Source of the DNA: Lepidodermella squamata
Lineage: Eukaryota > Gastrotricha
Assembly: GCA_047495785.1 (NCBI GenBank)
Contig: JBLDXI010000001.1
Span: forward strand, 1,984,001 to 2,048,000
Reading direction: 5' to 3'
Length of the DNA stretch: 64,000 nt
Numbering within the stretch: position 1 is the first letter of the stretch; the number at the start of each line of letters is the position of its first letter. Below, one piece after another: positions 12,476 to 23,650 of the stretch. Below the pieces are notes generated by a model. The model saw nothing but the letters and a program-made list of their open reading frames with translations. It did not search any database and was not told the DNA's origin. The position numbers and the translations under genes were made by a program.

Positions 12476-13059
12476 ACGAACCTATTGAAACAATTTTTCA
12501 CTGATCAAGCGACTGACTAGCCGGACTATTTTGTGGAGAATGATGCGTAGCTGAATTATACACTGCGCAATGTTCGGCTCCTTGCCTTTGATTTGCATGT
12601 CGTTTACAAAAAATAAACAGCGCCATGAATTTTTTTATTATTTTTCAAGTATACCCGATCTCAAAGAACTCGGAGAATTTTTACAAAATGTCACCACAGA
12701 TTCCCCACAAAAAATGACTTCTGATTAATGGTGAACCGGACTTTTTTGCGCTGTCTAGTCTGTGAATTCTAGTCTGTGTTGCATTAGCTGCAGGATACAG
12801 GATGTAATTTATTCACCTCAGCGTAGGTTCTGAGACTCATGAGACGCACATCTGTCTTATGCCAGATCTCTCATCCAATGGAGAAAAGTATACGACACCA
12901 TGAAAAATGTCGCACCAAAAAACCCCACGCTGATTTGCTGTGTTTAGGATAGAGTTAAGTGATGAACAATCGGCGGAGGAATACTTATAAAACACAGAAT
13001 GCACAGGAAATAATACATTTGAACAAATCAAGTGTCAAATAACAGCCGCTATATCGAAC

Positions 13060-13065
13060 TTTATT
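13060..13065 (-). promoter_or_regulatory. Polyadenylation signal of the class C GPCR
   Basis: TTTATT on the plus strand reads AATAAA on the minus strand, about 45 bases after the GPCR stop. Confidence 0.5.
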
Positions 13066-13109
13066 GAGTGCAAAAGCCCACACGAAACAATCGAGAAACA
13101 ACCATCTGA

Positions 13110-15602
13110 TCAGAGATTAAATTCTCGAACAGTTCGCCCCGGGGTATCAGGTGCCGCAGATCGGCTGATTTTCCTGAACGATGTGATTAGCGGATAAATA
13201 CCAGCAAGGCTTGTCGAATTCCCAAGCACGAGAGCTCCACACGAAATTACTAGGACCTGTAAGGTTGGCTGAGAGACTGGAACAATGAGCATTAGAAAGA
13301 GAACTGTCACGGATATTGTCGCTTGATTCATAAAAGCAACTCGCATGGCAACACATTCTGGCCTTAACGTTTCATCGAAGGTCACATAACGAAGTTGGAT
13401 GGCGAAAAAAACATTAGCAATAAGAATGAGGATGTGATAAATGGCGAGTCCAATTACCCAAAACCATTCATGAGCTGACTCACACGTAAAGTCAACGTAA
13501 ACAAAATAAGCGTCTTGGTTGTAATCGAATGAAACATTTGACTTCTGCCGCGTCATTTTCACTGGATTGACATTAAGCCATATCGCAAGTAACATTGAGG
13601 AGATTGATACGACGCCGAACGCTGCCATTGGTGTAAGGAAATCCATATTCTTTCTTCCAGTGATTGAGACCTTCACAACTTCTTCAACGTTGCCCAACGC
13701 ATGAACGATGGGCCTTAATGAGTTGGACGTTACATCGTGAGGTACCATTCGGCGATGAGGCACAGGTGACCTTGAACCACCAGAGCCGTTGGATGAGACT
13801 GAGTTGACAGTGTTGAATTGACTACGTTGATTGCTGATCAATCTTCGATTCTTCATCTTTACCCTGTAGCTATTTCCAATTATCGCGAAGAAATCTCTCA
13901 TAATTTTGTAGAGAATCGCAGATCTTGAGAATACACAACTGTACTGCAACGAAACGCCAAAAGTCAGAATGATTGCTTTTAACGGGCAGATAATATGTGG
14001 CGATGCCTTTTCGTCCAACGCTAGTAAAATAGCCGCAAGATTGAGGAGTATACCCCCAATGAGCATGGGTGAGTTCTTCGTAATGTACAATTTGTCTCGT
14101 TTGATAACGAGAGAGGCAAACGCAACAATGTGTCCTACTATTCCCATAAAAGAAACAACTGTAATGAGCCAAAACAAGGAGGGTGGAAAGGTGTCTACTA
14201 TAGCTTCAATTTTTGATAGATCCTTCGGGGCTTGACCGTTGTTGCGATGCCAAACAACTGGTGCGAATTCTTCAATGCTGTACGCGTTGTAATCGAAGAT
14301 TCTCGAAGCATTCGATCCCAGATAGGAAATTTTATGAGTAAGTCGCATGGAGTTGTTGATCCACTGGCTTGCGTACTGGGGTTCAAAGTCGTATTCAATT
14401 CGTTCTGAAAACCTCAGCCTGCCAACACGGAGTCCGACGATGTCGAGCTTGGAAGCAGTATCATTTACAACCATCATAACATCCTCAGGTCTGGTCTGAA
14501 AATTTGCAATGGTCATGTTGATTGCATTCAAAGTACTCTCGCTGTTACTCAGAGTCGCCAAGGCCTGCAACATTGTGTCATGGCAACGATGTCTCTGAAT
14601 GTAGTCCGGAGATCGGCTATTGTTAGTCAACTTATCGAGCATAGTTTCAAACTCAGCTAGATCATAGCCGAGAGAAGTTTTTCCTTGGTTCAAATAGGCG
14701 ATCTCAGATGGACCGAGCCAGATTGTCCGCTTAACCTGTTCAGCCATCGAACTTTGCGTACATCCTGGAGGGTACCTGTTTTCAGGCGAGTAAGGATCGA
14801 AAAATACCAGTGGTAGGGCGATGAACAGGTAGTTAGGCCCAGTAGCTCCTCCAAGGTAGGCATAGCAAAGGAAAAGAATCAATCGCGACACTTCCGTAAA
14901 CAAAATTGTGATGATTCTTGTATCTGTTTCGAAAAGAGGCGCAACTGTTTCTGCATTGATGTCGTAAAGGTTTCCAAACCAAGTTACTTCGATCCCAAGT
15001 TTCGTCGCAGCTGAGTAGTAAGCCAAGGCGTTGAGAAACTGATTCGCGTTACCGGCGAAACTCAGAATTCCAAGCTGTTTCCAGGCAGCAACTTTGCGAA
15101 TGAATTGGATTTGAATTAATGGTAGCGAGTCGTAAGAAATTCGATTGCGGTAGAGATTAGGGTAGCTCTTCCTGTTAGCAGTGAACGCAACTCCGCCGCA
15201 ATGAGTGGCAAACTGAACGAAGTTGTTCGCCCGAGCAGATCTGGCCACATGTTGGCACGATAAGAACGTTCCAATGAAAACAGGCGAAACAAGGCTAACA
15301 TTACTTCTTCCAGAATCAATGCCGAAATCTCGAAGGTAGTCAATGAAACCCTTCGGAACGAAGCGCACGACTTCGCCTTCGTCGCGATATACCACGTCGA
15401 TTTTATACCCCGGTATGAATCTTTCGGCATTAGCGTTAAACCAATTGACAGCAACATCCATGGATGCTTGACATATTCTGCCGTCTCGAGGCGCGTTACC
15501 AGTGAAAGGAATGAAAGCTAACATTTTCAGCTCCTTCGCACCTTTCGCATGAAATCCAAGATTCAACAGTATCAAACTTAAGGTTAAAATTGAAGCCATC
15601 AT
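13110..15602 (-). CDS. Class C G-protein-coupled receptor, GABA-B-like, intronless
   Basis: One uninterrupted frame gives 830 residues. A signal peptide (residues 1-21) precedes an extracellular region of about 450 residues resembling the ANF-receptor/Venus-flytrap fold (early IPFTGNAPRDGRICQASMDVAVNWF). The cysteine-rich domain of metabotropic glutamate-type receptors is absent, as in GABA-B receptors. Seven hydrophobic helices follow from about residue 476 to 806. The conserved disulfide pair is visible as Cys539 at the start of TM3 (IICPLKA) and Cys707 in the second extracellular loop (DFTCESAHEW). The loop between TM3 and TM4 is unusually long (about 75 residues, Ser/Arg-rich), and the C-tail after TM7 is only about 25 residues, without the coiled coil used for GABA-B heterodimerisation. 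It should act at the plasma membrane through heterotrimeric G proteins; the ligand cannot be read from sequence. It lacks introns although its neighbours are intron-rich. Confidence 0.85.
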   Translation of the reverse strand: MMASILTLSLILLNLGFHAKGAKELKMLAFIPFTGNAPRDGRICQASMDVAVNWFNANAERFIPGYKIDVVYRDEGEVVRFVPKGFIDYLRDFGIDSGRSNVSLVSPVFIGTFLSCQHVARSARANNFVQFATHCGGVAFTANRKSYPNLYRNRISYDSLPLIQIQFIRKVAAWKQLGILSFAGNANQFLNALAYYSAATKLGIEVTWFGNLYDINAETVAPLFETDTRIITILFTEVSRLILFLCYAYLGGATGPNYLFIALPLVFFDPYSPENRYPPGCTQSSMAEQVKRTIWLGPSEIAYLNQGKTSLGYDLAEFETMLDKLTNNSRSPDYIQRHRCHDTMLQALATLSNSESTLNAINMTIANFQTRPEDVMMVVNDTASKLDIVGLRVGRLRFSERIEYDFEPQYASQWINNSMRLTHKISYLGSNASRIFDYNAYSIEEFAPVVWHRNNGQAPKDLSKIEAIVDTFPPSLFWLITVVSFMGIVGHIVAFASLVIKRDKLYITKNSPMLIGGILLNLAAILLALDEKASPHIICPLKAIILTFGVSLQYSCVFSRSAILYKIMRDFFAIIGNSYRVKMKNRRLISNQRSQFNTVNSVSSNGSGGSRSPVPHRRMVPHDVTSNSLRPIVHALGNVEEVVKVSITGRKNMDFLTPMAAFGVVSISSMLLAIWLNVNPVKMTRQKSNVSFDYNQDAYFVYVDFTCESAHEWFWVIGLAIYHILILIANVFFAIQLRYVTFDETLRPECVAMRVAFMNQATISVTVLFLMLIVPVSQPTLQVLVISCGALVLGNSTSLAGIYPLITSFRKISRSAAPDTPGRTVREFNL

Positions 15603-16472
15603 ATTTATCTAAAAGCAAAAAACGAGTATAAATACATTTTCAGCGGGACTTAATCTAAGAGGCTTCCATAGATCACTGCGTTCTCTATATGGATGCTTCA
15701 AAGGAGCAAGACCTAATTATAGCCCTCGAAGCGTCGGGTTTGTAATTGAAACCAGCAACAACATCTCAACTTTTGCACGTGATTGACCTCACCACACTTA
15801 TACCTAATTAGCTGTAGATATTTTCTCTGCTGAATGAAGAGGTTACAAGCTATGACGACCCATTTAAATACAGGACTTCGCTTCAATAATTTATTCGCTG
15901 CGTAGTGAGGAGGAAATTTCAATCTTTTTCGAGTTATTTCCGCTAATCACGGCGTCTTTGGCGCTTCATTTGCGCTTCCTGGGTAGATTCCTCGAGGTTT
16001 CTCCACTGCAATGCATTTTGAATTACTTAACGTTTCGGATTTCGTAAGCCTGCTCCGTAAAACTTGGACGCTCATCTCCGCACGCTCGTCGTCTATTGCT
16101 ACTGACCACGCTGAAGCGTGCGGAAATTATCATCAGTCTCTATGGCTGAGTCAAACAATTGCGATACGTGTGGAGCCGCTGCATTTTTTGATAGCCGGAA
16201 CGCAATTACTTGCGTGGGGGATATGCGGAATTGCGCTAGAAGAATCTTATCGAAGCGATGAAAATCAAGCCAAATCTCGAAGCTCGTACGTTCCGTTATC
16301 TTTCTGACTATCAGGGGATATCTTTCAAACAAATCGAACATTCTCAAAAAAAAGGTACATTGTATTTTCAAGCAAAAATGATAACAGGATGTAGGACAAT
16401 GCAACACTGATTGAGTAAAATGCAAAAGAAATAGTCTGAAAATGTGAGTCAGTTAGTCTGGGAGCTCTGCGC
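15603..16472. other. Intergenic region between the GPCR and the GST
   Basis: This region is upstream of the GPCR and downstream of the GST, both on the minus strand. It should hold the GPCR promoter. Open frames on both strands here (about 16011-16425) overlap each other and resemble no protein; I see no gene. Confidence 0.5.
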
Positions 16473-17719
16473 TCAAAATCCGGTCAAAACACGCTTGGCA
16501 CGATAATCCTTGATACCGGGCGAGTTCTCAATTTCAACCTTCAAAGCAGCAAGGCCCGGGTACTTGTTGCGTAGATCGTCTTCAGTAATCAAGGGCGGAC
16601 GGTCAACTACGAAAATAATAATTGCAATTGCAAGGTACTGTAAATCGAGATAAAATTGTTCCAAACTTACAGCGCTGGCCAGAGATTTCAAAACTCTGCT
16701 CGAGAAGCATATTCTCCAAGAGACAAGCAACAGCGAGATCAGCGTACGTAGGCTGTAGTCGAGATTATGCTGAAATTTATATCTAAACTGAACTTGAAAC
16801 TGTTATACCTTTTCCCCGCCGAGCAGAAATTTCCCATCATTTTTCTTCAAGGTATCTTCGTAAACGGCCAAGAAACGATGAAGGCGCTTCTGAGCCTTAG
16901 CGATTGCTTTCTCCTGCAAAAAAGGGGACACAATTACTATTAAACAAAAGGTGATTCAAAAGGTACGCACTTTTTTAGCCGCATCGAACTCCATGAGTAG
17001 CTTGTCACTAATTTCATTGAGGTCGCGCGTGCTGAAGAATAATCAAATTGGCATTTGATCATTGAATCGAACTGAATGGAAAACACACCTTTCGAAGATC
17101 TCGTCAGCGGCTCCACTGGCTGCAATAGAGTCGCCTGCCATGCCGTGAATGTGAGCGTAGGTACGCAGAATGGTGCCACTCTGGCTCATCATCTTGACTA
17201 GTTTGCCATCTTTCGTAACCTTGATTACGGGAAGTTGTCCATAAGGCAGCTCTGAAAACAAAGCAATTCAGAAAACAAATAGTATGAGAAAATATGGAGA
17301 ATTTATAAGATGAAGCAAGTGAAAAACGAGGTTAGAAAAAATTTTCAGTAAATCGCGAGTGGGTTTCCACGTCACAGAATACCTCTGAGAGATGAGCTCT
17401 ATCGACTGAGCGTTTAAAAATATAAAGCGATGCGAATATGAAGGGATGAAAAAGTGAACATTTTCGATGGTTAATTTCGTATTCAATTTCCACAGCGACT
17501 CTGATGTTTATTCTCCTCAATTCGGTCAAATAAGAAATCTAGCTACAAACCCGATTTCACTGCTTCCCAATCGTCCAAAGTGTCCATAGTCACACGCACG
17601 TCATCAAAATCGATGTTAGCGAGAGCGAACAAGTAGCGAATCGGCTCAGCGCGTCCCCGGCCGTCAAAGTAAACCAGGCTCATCTTTTCACCATTACTTT
17701 CGTTCGATTCGGCGGCCAT
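16473..17719 (-). CDS. Glutathione S-transferase, sigma class
   Basis: Six exons (17719-17551, 17251-17089, 17031-16971, 16913-16809, 16752-16671, 16606-16473) join in phase to 237 residues. After a 12-residue extension the thioredoxin-like N-domain begins MSLVYFDGRGRAEPIRYLF; Tyr17 is the expected catalytic tyrosine that activates glutathione. GQLPVI holds the cis-proline and MSQSG contributes the gamma-glutamyl binding Gln-Ser pair. The helical C-domain includes FLLGGEKPTYADLAVACLLE, typical of sigma GSTs, and ends RAKRVLTGF. The cytosolic enzyme conjugates glutathione to electrophiles; some sigma members isomerise prostaglandin H2. I chose the acceptor at 16753 because it restores the TYADLAV motif, while an acceptor about 16 bases upstream would shift the frame. 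The intron after exon 1 is about 300 bases; the others are near 50-80. Confidence 0.92.
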
Positions 17720-17990
17720 CCTCTACAACTGATAGAAATGTCTGATCAAAAATCTAAAATGAACAACACTATGAAAGTGGGGTTATAACACAAAATAACC
17801 AAACGGTTTGATGAAGCTTTAAGCAGGAGTAATGCAATAAAAACAAGACTGGTGTAATAAAAATAGTAGGTCATCGGCTATGCGTACGCAGGATATAAAA
17901 TTGCAGCTCACGTGAACTGATGAAATGCGTCGTTTTTACCATTCCTCGTCGCACTAATAACAATAACTTCGAATTCGATGCAACGCAATA

Positions 17991-18262
17991 CCGTATTTTA
18001 TCGAAAAATCGGAACTCGGAAAATGGTGAAAGCATCGTGGATTATTTGAGGCGGGCTTTTGTGCAAGCCAGGTAATTATTAATCCTGAAACAGGGGAGAA
18101 ACAGGGGAAATGATTTCCCATGTTTCAACCGGCTCTTCAATCGCGTGGCTATTATTAGGGGCGGGCTATTATTAACCTTTGCACCCGGTATTTATTCGAA
18201 TTTTCAGGACTGTTATTCGAGGGGGTTATTATTTGAGTAGGATGCTATTCGGTAAAATACGG
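17991..18262. mobile_element. MITE-like element with terminal inverted repeats
   Basis: The segment starts CCGTATTTTATCGAAAAA and ends TTCGGTAAAATACGG, an imperfect inverted repeat of about 15 bases, about 270 bases apart. Inside are repeated phrases of the form GGGCGGGCTATTATTA and TTATTCGAGGGGGTTATTATTTGAG, which resemble short non-autonomous DNA transposons found across invertebrates. There is no coding capacity, and I could not define a clean target-site duplication. Confidence 0.6.
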
Positions 18263-18663
18263 ATAAAATGCCTTCCCATTCGTGCTATTCAATGAGATGT
18301 GAGCATATAGGTGAACAAGTCAACAGAGCGCCCTCGGCCATCATAGTAGACTGAGATTTACCTCGCCAAATCAATTCGAGCTACCGGACATTTTTCAAGC
18401 AAAAATGTTCCTATAAGAACGAAAGACAATTCTAACGAAGTTCTTAGCCGCTAAAGGGAATTATTAACCACAAAGATTTAGCCATGCATGTTGTATTATG
18501 GAACGACGGAGTGATAACATGCCGCAATTCAACCTTCAATTATCTGCCGACAAGAGAAAAATGTAGGTCATTCGCGGCGGCGGTGTGACTGTATTATTAT
18601 AGCTGTAAACCTGACGTTGCTGCGAGAGCTAAAAATAAAACGATTATTTTGAAAAACAATATT

Positions 18664-18735
18664 GGTGGATGTGATCGAAAGATAAACCGTAGCTAACTAT
18701 TAGTTAACTAGCAGTTAGCTTTGATCACATCCATC
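18664..18735. repeat. Imperfect inverted repeat (hairpin)
   Basis: The arm GGTGGATGTGATCGAAAG is answered by CTTTGATCACATCCATCA about 40 bases later. Between them AGCTAACT pairs with AGTTAGCT, so the palindrome is nested. It may be a tiny fold-back element or an RNA hairpin; nothing identifies a function. Confidence 0.5.
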
Positions 18736-20019
18736 ATGGTAAATTAATCAGCCTCAGTTATTGATAGTCAACTATAATAACCCCGGTAATTTAAAACCGC
18801 AGTACAGTTTCAGATTTAGGCAATTCGCCTCAATTCAGGCAAAAAATGAGGCAGCAGAGGCCGAATATTGGCCCCCTATCAAAGTTGGCATAATTTTGGA
18901 AAAGGAACTCTGTCTACAAAATAAAAAATCAGACTTTTATCGCAATCGTCAAACAGCTCAATTTTTGGGAAATCGAATGCAATTTTCTTCATCTGCCTTT
19001 ACACTGTTTATTAACCAGCAAACCAGGCCGCTATCAAAGTCGTCAAGGGCAAACTTGATAGCTCATAGAGAATTTGTGCCTTATTTCAGCTACTTTTCAC
19101 AGCATGTAACTTGGTGTGTATGATCAAGCCGAAATAAGTAGAAATGACCCGTGTGTAATCTTTGCTACCCGGCACATTTATTTGCATAAGTGCCTCAATA
19201 CTTTCCTCAACATAGAACGACCACCCTAATCATTCTGGCATGCCTATAACAAAAGATGATTGTTGTCGTTTAACCAACAGACGCGGAAGACAGGAAAATG
19301 TCGATATTTAGACGCAATTTTCGATATAAGATCTTCCTGAAACAGCGAACCTTTTCTGGTCGAGACTTGGTGACGGCCGAGACGGCCATCAATAAGTTAT
19401 CGAAGTCTTAGAATGGAAAAGAGCTCCAGTGTCATGAATGTAACCAGGTGGGGAGATCTCGCGCCTTGATTTTCGTTTTTAATTTGTGCCGGTCCATGTT
19501 TGAGTCAGAGAGAAAAAGCAATTCTTCGACCTCCGAAAAAGTGTGCTCTGATGATCGGAACACCAGTCATGAATCCGATTATGGAGACATGCGGTCGGGG
19601 TGCTCTTTTTTATACTTATAAGCGACCAGTTCCGGGTTCACGACAATGCGGCTGGAACGGCGTCCAACCGACCGCCATTTTTGATCGGAGGCAACAATAG
19701 TTTGAGAGCCACTGAGTTGGAGCTTTATATGTACATCAGACCTTCAATTCCTCCAACTGTTCACGCGATGAAGATAAAGATCTTTCAATATACTTGGACT
19801 AAGTCAATCATTGGCAACTAGCAATTCGCTGAATTTTATTACTGCTGCATGATGAGGCGTCAGGCTCGCTGAGGTGTGAGGAGGTCACGTCTCCAAAACT
19901 TCGAATGTCGGGTTGAAATGAAGCAGCATGGGAGCAAGCGCTTGACAACAGCTGCTGCATAACACTCACTGTAGGAATCTTCGGAGGCGACTTAGTAACG
20001 AGGTCGGAAAATCGGAACC

Positions 20020-20076
20020 CTAATCACTAATCACTAATCGAAAAACCCAAAACCAAAACCAAAACCAAAACTAAAA
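20020..20076. repeat. Short tandem repeats (CTAATCA and CCAAAA units)
   Basis: Three CTAATCA-like units are followed directly by four to five CCAAAA units. This is simple low-complexity DNA with no evident role. Confidence 0.7.
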
Positions 20077-22839
20077 GTTTGTGAAAAAAAAATCTACTGC
20101 GGCAACGCAATGATTTTCACATTTTTATTAATTTTTGACAAAATATATAAATTTCAGTTTTAATTTATTAGCATATAAAAACTTTGTATGTTTTGCGCGG
20201 TATATTTTTAAAAGTTGCTTTTCTGTAGTTAGTTGTAGGCGCACTAATGTAGTATGCGCAATACTGCGGAAGCGGCAGTGTAATCTGTAATCGATCGATT
20301 CTCTGCACCAATCTGCAATAATGTTAGTGTTAGTTATTGCATTACTATATGAAAGGCTTTTGATGTTATCCGGCGATGACGAACATGAATGAATGTATGT
20401 GTGATATCGACATTCCTACCAGCCCTCATTTGAAATGACAACATGTTGCCTGATTCTCAATATCGGATTTTTAGTCTTTTATTAATAACGTGACCGATTG
20501 TATATCAAAACCGTGTATACGGAAAATGTTCCGTCAAATCATTGGGAATGAAGGGTATGTTGACAACTGATTTGTTTGTAAACTTCAGCGATGAGAATTT
20601 GTGGGTCTCCATGTGTCCGCGTCTACCGGTCTAACTCTCAGGGGACAACTGGTTTTTATGACTTGCGATGCGCATTTGATTATTATTTTGCCTGTGCTTA
20701 ACTTGCTCATATTTGCTCATGCTTTTTCTACGACATTCCGTGAAACTGATCCTCGCCCACTTGGTTACCAGTTGATTTCTCAAAGCTCGACGCTGAATTG
20801 CCGTAGTCTAAATGCAGTACATATTGAAGGAACACTTTTCAATGATTTTATATTGGCTATTTTAACTTCTAACTATTCTAACTATTCTAGCTTATTATAA
20901 CTTAGGTATCAATTTGAGTTTTAATAGGATGTTGAATACGTTTGGCTAATGTGGCAACGATTTGTTTCTCCTTTTCTTACCGTCGATTATTCTCATCTTA
21001 CTGGAGCCAACGTTTTGCTCCGCAGTTTTTCTGGATTAGTCTGCATTTAATGTCCAGCGTTAATTTATATATATATATTTACTGGCTTGCTTGTTCACGC
21101 CCGCCTGTTTAGGATCTTTTCGTTAGGGCTGGTCGGACTGAAGGTTAAATTTTACATGTAGGTGTTGATTTTCGGCAAAATACGATCTAATTAGACGACT
21201 GCCTTACGATCTGATTGACCACCAGTGTTAAAGCTGCTTCACTGACAACTTTCTTTATTTTTCCTCAGATACCCTAATGTAGGTATTTAAATTAATTACG
21301 CTTCAAGTGTCGTCCGCCAATGCTCTGAATGGCGGTGCCGATAGAGCTTGCGAAGTCTGATCGGTGTCGGAGCGCAGGTGGCAACGATGCAACTCAGAAG
21401 AAAGGCGTTTGCTACATACCATTAACCGTCGAATCATTTTTATGGCAACAGACATGGTAATTTAATTTTACATCCATCTTGCTTAGCATTATTCACCCAA
21501 TGATACCTTCATAAAGCTCCCAGGGACAGCGAGTAGTTAGCCGTAGTTTTCATTGCTGCTGACCTACTAAGCAATATTATTGTTGGGTATATTTAACAAT
21601 CGGCGATGCTACGCATTCACTTGCTTGTTTATGTATCTGCCGCTGCTTCGTTTAAGGTAGAAAGGGCGAATACGGAAGAGCGGCCCAGTATACGATTTGT
21701 AATGTTCCCCGTAGGACGTTTGTTGGTTTTTCTTTATTCGTATGGGAATTTCTATTGCGGGCCGGCATCATTACACCCTTCGCAATGTTCATATCGGGAG
21801 GTTCTGTTATATAAATCCTGCTAATAATGTTTTATTCTGTTGTTTCTTCAAATATACAGTTCGTTCATGCGAGCAAGGCTTTCGAAAGTATGCGATGCGG
21901 CTTGTGCGGTGAGTTCGTTACTCGTGTTATTTTTTGCCAACATCATCGGCCGGCGGCGGGCTTTTGTGTTCACCACTGTTCATTTCGGTATTTTATATTG
22001 CCAACATATTACCGATATATGCATGTACACAGATGTGCTGCGCGAAAGTATTGTGCATTTTTGCCGTGCCCATCCGTCTAGCGCGATTCGGTTGTTCCTG
22101 CTTGCCTGCCTGCCTGCGAATCGAATAGGGGACTAGTATAATACTGCCAGGCTGTTTTCACTCGCGCTATGATATATAATCATTTGGTTGCCGCTGATAT
22201 ATATTATGGTCTGGCAGCCGTGTGCTGCTGATACACACGCGCACATTTACAAAATACGCGCATATATAAATCTACAGACAAAATAATAACAATCGATGTA
22301 CTAGACAGATATCCACATGGCCCCCATTTTCGCGCTCGGGAACAAGGACACGCACACAGAGCACGCGCATTGCTTTTTCAACAGTTTGACTTGATCATTG
22401 GTGATAAGAAGCAATCGATATTAAAGATAAGTACCTCACTAGTAACGAATGCGTAATGCAATATTTGGCACGCATCGATCGCCTGCTGTTCGGCGAATCG
22501 GCCGCGCTCGCGCGCGACGTAGTTTTATGGTAGTATTGTCAGCAAACTTTTTTCGGCGCCGTCAACCGACCGACCTCTTTCCGTCCGTTCGTCCGCTCGC
22601 CGTCTTCCCTTCAAACATGTGCTGTCGTCGGCCGGCGCGGCGAAGAAAAGACGCCGATGATTACTACGATGACGGCGCGATGATGAGAACGCCGAAAAAT
22701 ATATAAATACGCGCTGCACATAAGCGCGCGCGTGTGTGTAGCCAAAAGGAAGAGACGGGTTCTACAGCGATGTTGCGCATCGTACAAAAATACAAGCGCG
22801 CTCACTCTCTTATCGCGTGTATGTGTACATTTTGCCATA

Positions 22840-22877
22840 AAATAATAATAATAATAATAATAATAATGATAATAATA
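22840..22877. repeat. (AAT)n microsatellite
   Basis: An almost perfect run of AAT trinucleotides about 38 bases long, in the region upstream of unc-80. Confidence 0.9.
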
Positions 22878-23650
22878 ACAGTATCTACTATATGTAATTT
22901 CGTGCGCTCGTTTTGTTTTATAAAAATGTGCACATGGACGATGGCGGCGGCTGAGCGGACGCGCAACATAGAACTCCTCGTGGACACACAAAATTAAATC
23001 CCATATTATCCGCGCTGCACAGACAGCTCCACTTCAAAAATCTAAATAGGTTCTTTACATACTTTATTCCGGGCGGAATCAAGACAAGACTATGAAATGA
23101 CGACGGCGACGGCGATGATGATGATAATGATAATGATGTATGTATACGGCGACGATGTGACGTGATGTGGAGGAGACGATTGGGAAAGAGCGACGGCCTC
23201 GCTTTAAAATAGCGCATTTTTATAGAGACCAGCTAGGCGAATACGGATAAATGAGATAATCTATGCGTCGAACTCTCCAAATTCCTGAAATTTGTGTTCC
23301 CGTAATACATGGCATAGAATAATAGCCGATATGATTTAGGAGATGTATGCTTAGATAGGCACGCGTAGAATATGTCGCGACAAAAAAGAGCGCTGCCATT
23401 ATCATTATCGTCATCGAAAAATTGGGTTGTAATATTAAATAATGAGGCGGAAGTAAACGTTTCACCGCGTCCTGCTCGTCGCAAAAATTGCCGCGTTTAA
23501 TATTCGTGTGAAAGTTGACCCTAAAAAAACGAAATACAAACCGGTAATTTGCCGGCCGGTGATTGTTGACTTTGAAAGGACAGAAAAAAGCAAGAAGGAA
23601 GAGGAAATCAATTGACCTAGTTATAATTGATTTATTTTATTTACGCCGGC

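Larger units (their letters stand above)
12442..13109. other. Convergent intergenic region between gene D and the class C GPCR
   Basis: The two flanking genes converge here. AATAAA at 12470-12475 serves gene D, and the reverse-strand AATAAA at 13060-13065 serves the GPCR. The open frame on the minus strand at 12837-13031 lacks any recognisable feature and is not called. Confidence 0.6.
17720..23650. other. Long non-coding interval between GST and unc-80
   Basis: About 5.9 kb separate the divergent GST and unc-80 genes. It holds the MITE-like element (17991-18262), an imperfect hairpin (18664-18735), a short tandem repeat (20020-20076), GC-rich stretches with CGCGC near 22450-22750, a trinucleotide microsatellite (22840-22877) and another near 23100-23137. 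Open frames occur, but none shows splice support or recognisable protein sequence. The missing first exon or exons and the promoter of unc-80 should be here, and I could not locate them. Confidence 0.5.

Noticed and set aside
16671-16768. GST exon 5 read as starting further upstream in the frame HNLDYSLRTL
   Set aside because: That acceptor gives a frame without any GST motif. The acceptor at 16753 restores TYADLAVACLLE and joins correctly to the last exon, so there is no frameshift in the gene.
18761-19123. Plus-strand 120-codon open frame in the unc-80 upstream region
   Set aside because: It does not match the UNC80 N-terminus or any other family, and it has no convincing donor to 23651.
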